64,000 bases of DNA. It comes from JAUIAI01 sp041396685. Lineage in GTDB: Bacteria > Pseudomonadota > Gammaproteobacteria > Burkholderiales > Burkholderiaceae_E. The position numbers and the translations under genes are program-made. The notes under the pieces are model-generated. The model had not been told where the DNA came from, did no database searches, and was given only the letters and a program-made list of their open reading frames with translations. How positions within the stretch are numbered: position 1 is the stretch's first letter; each line of letters opens with the position of its first letter. The DNA lies in contig JAWKYD010000002.1 of the NCBI GenBank assembly GCA_041396685.1, forward strand, positions 1 to 64,000, given 5' to 3'. This document shows, one piece after another, positions 57,055-64,000 of this stretch.

Positions 57055-58743
57055 ATGGGTGGCCTGGACCCCGACCTCGGCACGGCTGTCGATCAAACAT
57101 CGCCGGTGCCCGATGCACACGGCCAGAATTTCTGGCGCAACGATCCGGGCTTCGCCGCCCTGCTCCCCTTGTATGCCTCGCCCGAACTCTGCCAGCGCCT
57201 GACTCCCCGGCTCGATCACCTCGGTGACCTGGTGGGCGCCCGTCTGTTCGATCTGGCCCAGACCGCCGACCGCAACCCGCCGGTGCTGCATCTGCGCAAT
57301 CGACGCGGCCAGGACGACCAACGGGTCGAGTACCACCCGGCCTATCTCGAGATGTCGCGCCTGGCGTTCGGTGAATTCGGCATCGCCGCGCTCAGCCATC
57401 GCGCCGGCGTGTTCGGTGCCGATGCGCCGCTGCCACCGATCGCCAAGTACGCGCTGACCTATCTGTTCGCGCAGGGCGAGTTCGGCCTGTTGTGCCCGGT
57501 CAGCATGACCGACAGCCTCACGCGCACGTTGCGCAAGTTCGGTGACGCGGCGCTGATCGCGCGCTTCCTGCCGCACCTGGCCAGCCAGGACATGGACACG
57601 CTTTATCAGGGTGCGATGTTCATGACCGAGCAAGGCGCAGGCTCCGACGTCGCCGCCACCGCCAGTACGGCACAGCCGCTCGACAACGGCCGCTGGGCGC
57701 TGCACGGCGACAAGTGGTTCTGTTCGAACCCGGATGCGGATCTGGCGTTCGTGCTGGCCCGCGCGGATCCGGCGCGGCCGGGCTTCGCAGGTGTCGGTCT
57801 TTTTCTACTGCCCAAACGACTCGACGACGGACGGCCGAATCACTACAAGATCGTCCGCCTGAAAGACAAACTGGGCACGCGCAGCATGGCGAGCGGAGAA
57901 ATCGCACTCGACGGCGCCCATGCCTGGCTGGTGGGCGAGATCGGCCAGGGCTTCAAGCAGATGGCCGACATGGTCAACAATTCGCGCCTGTCGAACGCGG
58001 TGAGATCGGCCGGCATGATGCGTCGCGCACTCGCCGAGGCGCTGCACGTGGCGCGCAACCGGGTCGCGTTCGGCAAACGCCTGATCGAACTGCCGCTGAT
58101 GCAACGCCAGCTGGTCAAGATGCTGGTGCGCACCGAGCAGGCCCGCACCATGGTCTTCCAGACCGCGGAGACCCTGCGCCGCGCAGATGCCGGCGAACCC
58201 GATGCCTATGCGTTGCTGCGCATTCTGACACCGCTGATCAAGTTCCGCGCCTGTCGGGACGCGCGCCAGGTCGTGGGTGACGCCATGGAGGTACGCGGCG
58301 GCTGCGGCTATATCGAGGAGTTTCCCGAACCCCGGCTGTTGCGCGACGCGCACTTGGGCAGCATCTGGGAAGGCACCAGCAACATCGTCGCGCTCGACGT
58401 CATCCGCGCAGTCAAGCGCGAGGGCAGTCTGCCGGTGCTGCGCGCGCACCTGAGCTCGCTGGCGGCGGAGGCCCGATTCGGCGCGCTCAGCGAACTCTGG
58501 CCGCGTGTGGAGGCCCTGGTCGAGCGTGCAAAAGCGGATCCTGCACACACCCGCAGCGCTGCGAGCGCGCTCTATCACCTGAGCGCGAGCGTGGCGATGG
58601 CCTGGGAGGCGGCGCGCCTGGGCAGTGACACCCGCCGACTATTGGCCGAGACCGTACTCACGCACCGGCTGCGCCCGCGTGATCCGCTCGCGGCGGGAAA
58701 CGGCGCCGACGTCGACTGGGCACCGCTACTCGCCGCGGTGTGA
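57055..58743 (+). CDS. AidB-like acyl-CoA dehydrogenase
   Basis: A 562-residue flavoenzyme. Length, the N-terminal QNFWRNDPGFAALLPLYA opening and the MFMTEQGAGSDVAATASTAQ FAD-binding segment fit the AidB subgroup rather than short-chain acyl-CoA dehydrogenases (about 380). The catalytic-glutamate region YIEEFPEPRLLRDAHLGSIW and the EGTSNIVALDVIRAVKREG segment are present. In E. coli AidB responds to alkylation damage, but most relatives act on acyl-CoA. GGAGG precedes the ATG, and TACAAT (57019-57024) resembles a -10 box. An in-frame extension upstream is not used. Confidence 0.87.
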   Translation: MGGLDPDLGTAVDQTSPVPDAHGQNFWRNDPGFAALLPLYASPELCQRLTPRLDHLGDLVGARLFDLAQTADRNPPVLHLRNRRGQDDQRVEYHPAYLEMSRLAFGEFGIAALSHRAGVFGADAPLPPIAKYALTYLFAQGEFGLLCPVSMTDSLTRTLRKFGDAALIARFLPHLASQDMDTLYQGAMFMTEQGAGSDVAATASTAQPLDNGRWALHGDKWFCSNPDADLAFVLARADPARPGFAGVGLFLLPKRLDDGRPNHYKIVRLKDKLGTRSMASGEIALDGAHAWLVGEIGQGFKQMADMVNNSRLSNAVRSAGMMRRALAEALHVARNRVAFGKRLIELPLMQRQLVKMLVRTEQARTMVFQTAETLRRADAGEPDAYALLRILTPLIKFRACRDARQVVGDAMEVRGGCGYIEEFPEPRLLRDAHLGSIWEGTSNIVALDVIRAVKREGSLPVLRAHLSSLAAEARFGALSELWPRVEALVERAKADPAHTRSAASALYHLSASVAMAWEAARLGSDTRRLLAETVLTHRLRPRDPLAAGNGADVDWAPLLAAV

Positions 58744-58788
58744 TCGGCGCGCCGGTGTGATCGGTGTGCCCGTGTGATCCGCATTGCC
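58738..58788. repeat. Three 17-bp direct repeats across the acyl-CoA dehydrogenase stop codon
   Basis: Units at 58738, 58755 and 58772 each begin GTGTGATC and have a regular 17-bp period; units 1 and 2 match at about 14 of 17 positions, units 2 and 3 at about 12. The stop codon of the dehydrogenase lies in the first copy. The array is in the spacer between two convergent genes. No similar copies were noticed elsewhere in the window. Confidence 0.7.
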
Positions 58789-58876
58789 GGCGCGCTGAAC
58801 GACGCCGGCGCGATTTGCCGAGCCGCGGTCATGAGCCACGCCGCCGCCCGGTCGGGGCGACGCGCAATCCGTCCAA

Positions 58877-59509
58877 TCATCCGCTGCCGTGGTCCAGCGT
58901 GGCGCCGGCCGCCGCTTCTTGCTCGCGCCACTGCCCGGACGCAAGGCCCTGCAACGTCCATGGCCCGACCCGCCAGCGAATCAGCCGCAGGGTCGGATGG
59001 CCGACGGCGGCGGTCATGCGCCGCACCTGCCGATTTCGCCCCTCGGTGATCGTGATCGACACCCAGGCGGTCGGGATGTTCGCCCGATAGCGGATCGGCG
59101 GATCGCGCGGCCATAGCCAGCGCGGCTCGTCGATGCGCTTGGCCCGGCACGGCGCACACGGGCCGTCGTTGAGCACGAGCCCCGCCGCGAGCGCGGCGAT
59201 GGCCGCTTCGCCGGGCTCGCCCTCGACCTGAGCCAGATAGGTCTTGGGCATCTTGTAGCGCGGTTCGGCGATCCGTCGCTGCAGGCCGCCATCGTTGGTC
59301 AGCAACAATAGCCCCTCGCTGTCGCGATCGAGGCGCCCGGCCGGATAGACATCGGGTACCGACACGAAGTCGGCCAGACAGTCGCGCTCGCCGTCGCGAG
59401 TGAATTGGCAGAGCACATCGAACGGCTTGTTGAGCAGGATCAGCCGGCGGGGACCGCGCGGTCGCCGTGGAATCGGCGGAGGGCCGTTGCGGTGGGGCAT
59501 GGTGGCCAA
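58877..59509 (-). CDS. rRNA pseudouridine synthase, RluE type
   Basis: A 210-residue RsuA/RluB/E/F-family pseudouridine synthase. The catalytic aspartate is in YPAGRLDRDSEGLLLLTNDG, the opening RRLILLNKPFDVLCQF is family-typical, and the EGRNRQVRRMTAAVGHPTLR motif completes the fold. There is no S4 RNA-binding domain, which fits RluE (23S rRNA U2457). The start TTG has GAGGAG six bases upstream; the ATG three codons later would place that site too far away. It is convergent with the acyl-CoA dehydrogenase and divergent from the repair operon. Confidence 0.88.
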   Translation of the reverse strand: MATMPHRNGPPPIPRRPRGPRRLILLNKPFDVLCQFTRDGERDCLADFVSVPDVYPAGRLDRDSEGLLLLTNDGGLQRRIAEPRYKMPKTYLAQVEGEPGEAAIAALAAGLVLNDGPCAPCRAKRIDEPRWLWPRDPPIRYRANIPTAWVSITITEGRNRQVRRMTAAVGHPTLRLIRWRVGPWTLQGLASGQWREQEAAAGATLDHGSG

Positions 59510-59638
59510 CGTAGACTCCTCGAACTTGCCCGCAAGGGCGCGCGACTATCGCAAGCGCGGGCGACCGTCAGGATACTCGTTCGCGAACGAGGGACGCTCG
59601 CGCCCGTCGATGCCGGCCATGCGGCATCATGCCGGCCC

Positions 59639-60778
59639 ATGACCGTCGCAACCGATCTCGTCGAGCGCCGTCCCGAAGGGCTCTATTGTGCGCCCGGCGA
59701 TTTCTACATCGACCCGTGGCGCCCCGTGACACGGGCGGTGATCACGCACGCGCACGCCGACCATGCGCGGGCCGGTCATGCGCACTACCTGGCGAGCGCG
59801 CAGTCGCGTTGGGTGCTGCGTGAGCGCCTCGGCGACCCATCCCTGCAAACGCTCGGCTGGGGCGAAACACTGCGCATCGGCGAAGTCATGCTCAGCCTGC
59901 ACCCGGCCGGCCACGTCCTTGGCGCCGCCCAGGTCCGGATCGCGCATCCGCGCCACGGCGTATGGGTCGTGTCGGGCGACTACCGGGTGCAGGCCGACCC
60001 GAGCTGCGCACCGTTCGAGCCGGTCCGTTGCGACACCTTCGTCACCGAGTCGACCTTCGGCCTGCCGGTCTATCGCTGGCCCTCGGCCGAGGGCGAGATC
60101 GAGCGGCTGCATCGCTGGTGGAGCGCGAACGCGGCGCAAAACCTGCCCTCGCGACTGCACGCCTACTCGCTGGGCAAGGCCCAGCGGGTACTGGCCGCGC
60201 TTGCGGCGCTGGGCGGTCTGCCCGGCACGCTTTCCTGCCACCCTGCGGTCGAACGACTGAATCAGGCGTATCGCGCCACCGGCATCGCACTACCGGACGC
60301 CCGCGCACTCGACGACCTGGGCGCCGACGAGCGTCGCCGTACACTGCTGATCGTGCCGCCGGCCGCCGCCGACGGCGCCTACGCCCGTGGACTGCGCGGC
60401 GCCCGCGATGCGCTGGCGTCGGGCTGGATGCGGATCCGCGGCATTCGCCGACGCCGCTCCGTCGACCTCGGGCTGGTGATCTCGGACCACGCCGACTGGC
60501 CGGGCCTGCAGCAGGCGATCCGGGCCACCGGCGCAGGCCGCGTGATCGTCACGCACGGCTACGAGGCGGTGATGATTCGCTGGCTGCGCGAGCAGGGGCT
60601 CGAGGCCGGCCGCTTCGACACGCCGTATCGCGACGACGGCGAAGCGGGCGGTGACGACGGCGCTTCGAGCGGTGGCGATGCAGGCGGCAGAGAAGCGAGC
60701 GGTGGCGAAGCGAGCGGTGGCGAAGCGGGCGGCAGAGAATCGGGCGGTGGCGGCGCGGCGGCGGAGGCCGACGAGTGA
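59639..60778 (+). CDS. Ligase-associated DNA exonuclease (metallo-beta-lactamase fold)
   Basis: First gene of a three-gene DNA-repair operon. The 379-residue protein has a metallo-beta-lactamase/beta-CASP fold: the HxHxDH motif is THAHADHARAG (His37, His39, Asp41, His42), followed by HPAGHVLGAAQVRI, VVSGDYRVQADP with a metal ligand, and ISDHADWPGLQ near the end. Related proteins are annotated as mRNA 3'-end processing factors or Lhr/ligase-associated nucleases. The C-terminal 45 residues are Gly/Glu/Ala-rich and repeated. It overlaps the ligase gene as GTGA. The upstream frame extension is not used. Confidence 0.87.
   Translation: MTVATDLVERRPEGLYCAPGDFYIDPWRPVTRAVITHAHADHARAGHAHYLASAQSRWVLRERLGDPSLQTLGWGETLRIGEVMLSLHPAGHVLGAAQVRIAHPRHGVWVVSGDYRVQADPSCAPFEPVRCDTFVTESTFGLPVYRWPSAEGEIERLHRWWSANAAQNLPSRLHAYSLGKAQRVLAALAALGGLPGTLSCHPAVERLNQAYRATGIALPDARALDDLGADERRRTLLIVPPAAADGAYARGLRGARDALASGWMRIRGIRRRRSVDLGLVISDHADWPGLQQAIRATGAGRVIVTHGYEAVMIRWLREQGLEAGRFDTPYRDDGEAGGDDGASSGGDAGGREASGGEASGGEAGGRESGGGGAAAEADE
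60692..60751 (+). repeat. Four 15-bp tandem repeats at the end of the exonuclease gene
   Basis: Units begin at 60692, 60707, 60722 and 60737; the first two are identical (GAAGCGAGCGGTGGC) and the others are degenerate. They encode EASGG-type pentapeptides of a flexible C-terminal tail not seen in the catalytic fold. Confidence 0.85.
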
Positions 60779-62436
60779 GACGCTTCGCCGCGCTCTTCGA
60801 TGCCCTCGACGGCACGACCTCGGTCAACGCCCGCCTGCGGGCGATGGCTGAATACTTCGCCGGCTCCGCGCCGCAGGATGCCGCCTGGGGCGCCTTCCTG
60901 CTGGCCGGCGGCCGGCTCGGCAGGATCGTCCCCACGGCCGAACTACGCCGTCTGGCCGCCGAACGCGCCGGTTTGCCGGACTGGTTGTTCGACGCCAGTT
61001 ATCAGGCGGTCGGCGATCTCGCCGAGACGATCGCCTGGGTCCTGCCCGACCCCGAGCATCGCGAGGACCTGCCGCTGTCGGCCTGGATCACCGAACGGCT
61101 GCTGCCCTTGCGCCAAGCACCGGCAGAGCATCGCATCGCCGCGGTGCTGGAATGGTGGTCGGCGCTCGGCGCCACCGAGCGCTTCCTGTTGAACAAGCTG
61201 CTCACCGGCGGATTGCGGGTCGGCGTGTCGCGCCAGCTCGTAGTCCGTGCGCTGGCCCTGCAATCGGGACGCGATGCCAGGGTGATCGCCGCCCGCATGG
61301 TCGGCTATGGCGAGCTCGATCCGGCACCGGATGCGGCCCGCTTCGCCGCCCTGACCGCGCCCGAGACATCCGGCGAGCACGGCCGCAGCGGCCTGCCCTT
61401 CCCGTTTTTCCTGGCCCATGCGGCGACTGGCTCACTCGACGAGCTCGGCGAGTGCTCCGATTGGCAGGTGGAATGGAAATGGGACGGCATCCGCGTGCAA
61501 CTCGTACGGCGCCATGGCGCGGCCTGGCTGTGGTCGCGCGGCGAAGACCTCATCGGCGAACGCTTTCCGGAGCTGATCACCGCCGCGGGGGCACTGCCCG
61601 AGGGCACCGTACTCGACGGCGAACTGTTGTGCTGGGCCGCCACAGCGGTGCAGCCTATGCCGTTCTCGCGCCTGCAGACGCGCATCACGCGCAAGCGCGT
61701 GGGGCCGCGCCTGCTGTCCGAGGCGCCGGCCGTGTTGCTGGCCTACGATCGGCTCGAGGCCGACGGCCGCGATCTGCGCTCCGAGCCGCTGTCCGAACGA
61801 CGGACGTTGCTCGAGCGCGCGCTGGCCAACTCGCCCGCCGCCCCAGGCGTCGCGCCCCCGATCCGTCTGGCCCCCGTGTTGGCCACGCCCGACTGGCCCG
61901 CGGTACGCAGGTTCTATGCAGCGGCCGGCGACGCCGGCGTCGAGGGCCTGATGATCAAGCGCCGCGCCAGCGCCTACGGCGTGGGCCGGGTGCGCACCGA
62001 CCCGCGCGGCGACTGGCTCAAGCTCAAGCGCGAGCCGATGAGCATCGATGCCGTACTCGTCTATGCGCAGGCCGGGCACGGACGCCGTGCCGGTCTGTTC
62101 ACCGACTACACGTTCGCGGTCTGGTCGGCTGGCGCCGACGACGCCTCGCGCACCCTGGTGCCGTTCACGAAGGCCTATTCCGGCCTGACCGACGCCGAGA
62201 TCCGACAGGTCGACGCCATTGTCCGGCGCCACGTCCGGGAGCGCTTCGGCCCGGTGCGTCAGGTCGAACCCACGCTCGTGTTCGAGATCGGCTTCGAGGG
62301 CATCGCCCGCTCCGGCCGTCACAAATCCGGCATCGCCGTGCGCTTCCCGCGCATGCTGCGCTGGCGGCGCGACAAACCGGTGGCCGAGGCCGATACGATG
62401 GCCGAACTGGAGAAGCTGCTGCCCGCCGGCGGCTGA
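60775..62436 (+). CDS. ATP-dependent DNA ligase
   Basis: A 553-residue ligase that seals DNA nicks with ATP. An N-terminal alpha-helical domain (1-205; FAALFDALDGTTSVNARLRA) precedes the nucleotidyltransferase core with the AMP-accepting Lys235 in the KxDG motif VEWKWDGIRVQL. Further motifs are LDGELLCW (III), EGLMIKRRASAYG (IV) and WLKLKRE (V), followed by an OB-fold. It starts with GTG in a 4-bp overlap with the exonuclease. Its linkage to the exonuclease and Lhr-type helicase is the conserved Lhr repair operon found in many proteobacteria. Confidence 0.95.
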   Translation: MRRFAALFDALDGTTSVNARLRAMAEYFAGSAPQDAAWGAFLLAGGRLGRIVPTAELRRLAAERAGLPDWLFDASYQAVGDLAETIAWVLPDPEHREDLPLSAWITERLLPLRQAPAEHRIAAVLEWWSALGATERFLLNKLLTGGLRVGVSRQLVVRALALQSGRDARVIAARMVGYGELDPAPDAARFAALTAPETSGEHGRSGLPFPFFLAHAATGSLDELGECSDWQVEWKWDGIRVQLVRRHGAAWLWSRGEDLIGERFPELITAAGALPEGTVLDGELLCWAATAVQPMPFSRLQTRITRKRVGPRLLSEAPAVLLAYDRLEADGRDLRSEPLSERRTLLERALANSPAAPGVAPPIRLAPVLATPDWPAVRRFYAAAGDAGVEGLMIKRRASAYGVGRVRTDPRGDWLKLKREPMSIDAVLVYAQAGHGRRAGLFTDYTFAVWSAGADDASRTLVPFTKAYSGLTDAEIRQVDAIVRRHVRERFGPVRQVEPTLVFEIGFEGIARSGRHKSGIAVRFPRMLRWRRDKPVAEADTMAELEKLLPAGG

Positions 62437-62446
62437 GACACGAATC

Positions 62447-64000
62447 ATGGAGCGATCCCTCCCCACCCCCCAGCCGGCCGGCGCGAGGGCGCTGCCCACG
62501 ATTGGCACACGGCGCTTCTCGCAGCGCCAGGCGCGTCTCGGCCTGGAACGCTGGCTGGCCGAGCACGGTTGGCAGGCGTTCCGATTCCAGCGCCAGGTCT
62601 GGCGGGCGATGCTCGAGGCGCGAAGCGGCCTGCTGCACGCCAGCACCGGCGCCGGCAAGACACTCGCGGTCTGGGGCGGTGCCCTGCTGCGCACGGCCCG
62701 ACTGGGTGAACCGCAGCCCATGCAAGTGCTCTGGATCACGCCGATGCGCGCCCTGGCGGCCGATACCGCGGCCAGCATCGACACGATCGGAGCAGCCGTC
62801 GATCCGCGCTGCCGGGTCGCGCTGCGCAGCGGTGACACGACACCGGCCGAACGACGCCGCCTTGACCGCCATCCGCCGTTCGCATTGGTGACCACCCCCG
62901 AGACCTTGTCGCTGATGCTCTCGCAGCCGGCAGCGCAGGCGCGGCTGGCCGCGATCCACACGGTCATCATCGACGAGTGGCACGAACTGCTTGGCAACAA
63001 GCGCGGCGTGCAGGTTCAGCTCGCGCTGGCGCGGTTGCGCCGGCTCACGCCGGGCCTGGTGGTCTGGGGCGTATCGGCCACACTGGGCAACCTCGACGAA
63101 GCGGCACGGGCGCTCGGCACCGATGCACCGGTGCTGGTCGGCGCACGGCTGGGAAAACAGCACCGCATCGACACCTTGCTGCCGGCATCCACCGAGCGTT
63201 TTCCCTGGGGCGGGCACCTGGGCATTCGCATGCTCGAACCCGTCATCGCCGACATCGAGGCGCATCGCAGCACACTGGTGTTCACCAATACCCGTTCGCA
63301 GGCCGAACGCTGGTATCACGAACTGCTCACGCGCCGGCCGGATTGGGCCGGCACGATCGCACTGCATCACGGCTCACTCGACATCGAGGTGCGCCGCTGG
63401 GTCGAACGCGCCCTGAAGCAGGGCCTGCTGCGTTGCGTCGTCTGCACCTCCAGCCTCGATCTGGGCGTCGATTTCTCGCCGGTCGAGCGAGTGTTGCAAA
63501 TCGGCAGCCCGAAGGGCGTGGCGCGACTGCTGCAGCGTGCGGGCCGCTCCGGGCATTCGCCGGGAGGCATCTCGCGCATCGGCATCGTGCCCACCCACGC
63601 GCTCGAACTGATCGAGGCGGTGGCCGCCCGGCGCGCGGCGCGGGCCGGCCGCATCGAACGGCGCACGCCACCCGAGTTGCCGATGGACGTGCTCACCCAG
63701 CATCTGGTCACGGTTGCGCTCGGCACGGGCTTCGATGCCGATGCGCTCTACGACGAGGTATGCAGCGCACACTCGTACCGTTCGTTGTCGCGAGCGGCAT
63801 TCGACTGGGCACTGGACTTCGTCGGTCGCGGCGGCGCCAGTCTCACCGCCTATCCCGAGTACCGGCGCGTGACGGCCGACGAACACGACCGCTACCGGGT
63901 CGAGGACGCTGCGATCGCACGTCGGCACCGGCAATCCATCGGCACCATCGTCGCCGACGCTGCGATCCTCGTTCGCTTCATGAGCGGCGCGCGCATCGGC
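62447..64000 (+). CDS. Ligase-associated DEXH-box DNA helicase (Lhr-Core-like), partial
   Basis: The window ends inside this gene; 518 residues are present and the family is usually about 800 or more. The superfamily 2 motifs are in order: Walker A STGAGKTLAVWGG (residues about 66-78), the DEWH motif in VIIDEWHELLGNK (about 174-186), SAT in WGVSATLGNLD, VFTNTRSQAERWYHEL, and LQRAGRSGHSPGG (motif VI). Lhr-Core proteins unwind RNA:DNA and DNA 3'-to-5' and add a winged-helix and beta-barrel module, of which part is seen after residue 400. It is 11 bp after the ligase gene. A metallophosphoesterase is often the next gene. Confidence 0.92.
   Translation, partial: MERSLPTPQPAGARALPTIGTRRFSQRQARLGLERWLAEHGWQAFRFQRQVWRAMLEARSGLLHASTGAGKTLAVWGGALLRTARLGEPQPMQVLWITPMRALAADTAASIDTIGAAVDPRCRVALRSGDTTPAERRRLDRHPPFALVTTPETLSLMLSQPAAQARLAAIHTVIIDEWHELLGNKRGVQVQLALARLRRLTPGLVVWGVSATLGNLDEAARALGTDAPVLVGARLGKQHRIDTLLPASTERFPWGGHLGIRMLEPVIADIEAHRSTLVFTNTRSQAERWYHELLTRRPDWAGTIALHHGSLDIEVRRWVERALKQGLLRCVVCTSSLDLGVDFSPVERVLQIGSPKGVARLLQRAGRSGHSPGGISRIGIVPTHALELIEAVAARRAARAGRIERRTPPELPMDVLTQHLVTVALGTGFDADALYDEVCSAHSYRSLSRAAFDWALDFVGRGGASLTAYPEYRRVTADEHDRYRVEDAAIARRHRQSIGTIVADAAILVRFMSGARIG

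Overview
The window is GC-rich bacterial chromosome (roughly two thirds G+C by eye) with dense, overlapping operons. The gene order cvpA–SPOR gene–folC–accD–trpA–trpB–trpF–truA, followed by fimV–asd–leuB–leuD–leuC, is the arrangement seen in Betaproteobacteria. FimV, the UrtABCDE urea transporter fused to a urease operon, and a catechol 2,3-dioxygenase also fit a Burkholderiales- or Rhodocyclales-type soil or water organism. I cannot name the genus from the sequence alone. No rRNA, CRISPR array, prophage or insertion sequence is visible. One tRNA is present, tRNA-Val(CAC).

Layout. 1–18.9 kb is housekeeping on the minus strand: tRNA pseudouridylation, the end of the tryptophan pathway, fatty-acid and folate enzymes, the polar-localisation protein FimV, aspartate/leucine biosynthesis, an MFS transporter, chorismate synthase and glutamyl-tRNA synthetase. 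18.9–24.2 kb is a junction with tRNA-Val, a cytochrome P450, a QseBC/PmrAB-like two-component system and a divergent outer-membrane barrel protein; a PmrA/QseB-type box lies between regulator and barrel gene. 24.3–30.2 kb is accessory: a FadB/FadJ-like beta-oxidation fusion, a CYP153-like P450, a class V aminotransferase split by a single-base frameshift, and an orphan AAA ATPase. 30.2–35.5 kb looks like an envelope or stress block: AI-2E exporter, cation/proton antiporter, and a divergent operon (YqjD/ElaB-like protein, lipid kinase, metallophosphoesterase) preceded by a near-perfect sigma-54 promoter. 35.5–39.0 kb carries a LysR regulator divergent from a two-gene meta-cleavage operon (catechol 2,3-dioxygenase plus semialdehyde dehydrogenase). 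Sirtuin and radical-SAM/B12 genes follow.

41.6–53.2 kb is one continuous urea-utilisation operon: urtABCDE imports urea, ureDABCEFG builds and matures nickel urease, and a small His-containing membrane protein closes it. A sigma-54 element upstream of urtA suggests control by nitrogen limitation. 53.3–58.7 kb has a GNAT acetyltransferase, a secreted protein of unknown function, a lactate-permease family transporter, a 3-hydroxyisobutyrate-dehydrogenase-like enzyme and an AidB-like acyl-CoA dehydrogenase. The window ends with an RluE-type pseudouridine synthase and the Lhr-associated DNA-repair operon (metallo-beta-lactamase exonuclease, ATP-dependent DNA ligase, large DEXH helicase), which is cut by the window edge.

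No clearly undescribed multi-gene system was found. The best candidates for follow-up are the two sigma-54 promoters, the PmrA-like box, the CYP153-like cluster with its frameshifted aminotransferase, and the hexanucleotide-encoded histidine tail of UreE. Several genes appear to use TTG starts (trpB, fimV, the antiporter, the lipid kinase, the phosphoesterase, the aminotransferase and the RluE-type gene), mostly supported by Shine-Dalgarno spacing or 4-bp TTGA overlaps.
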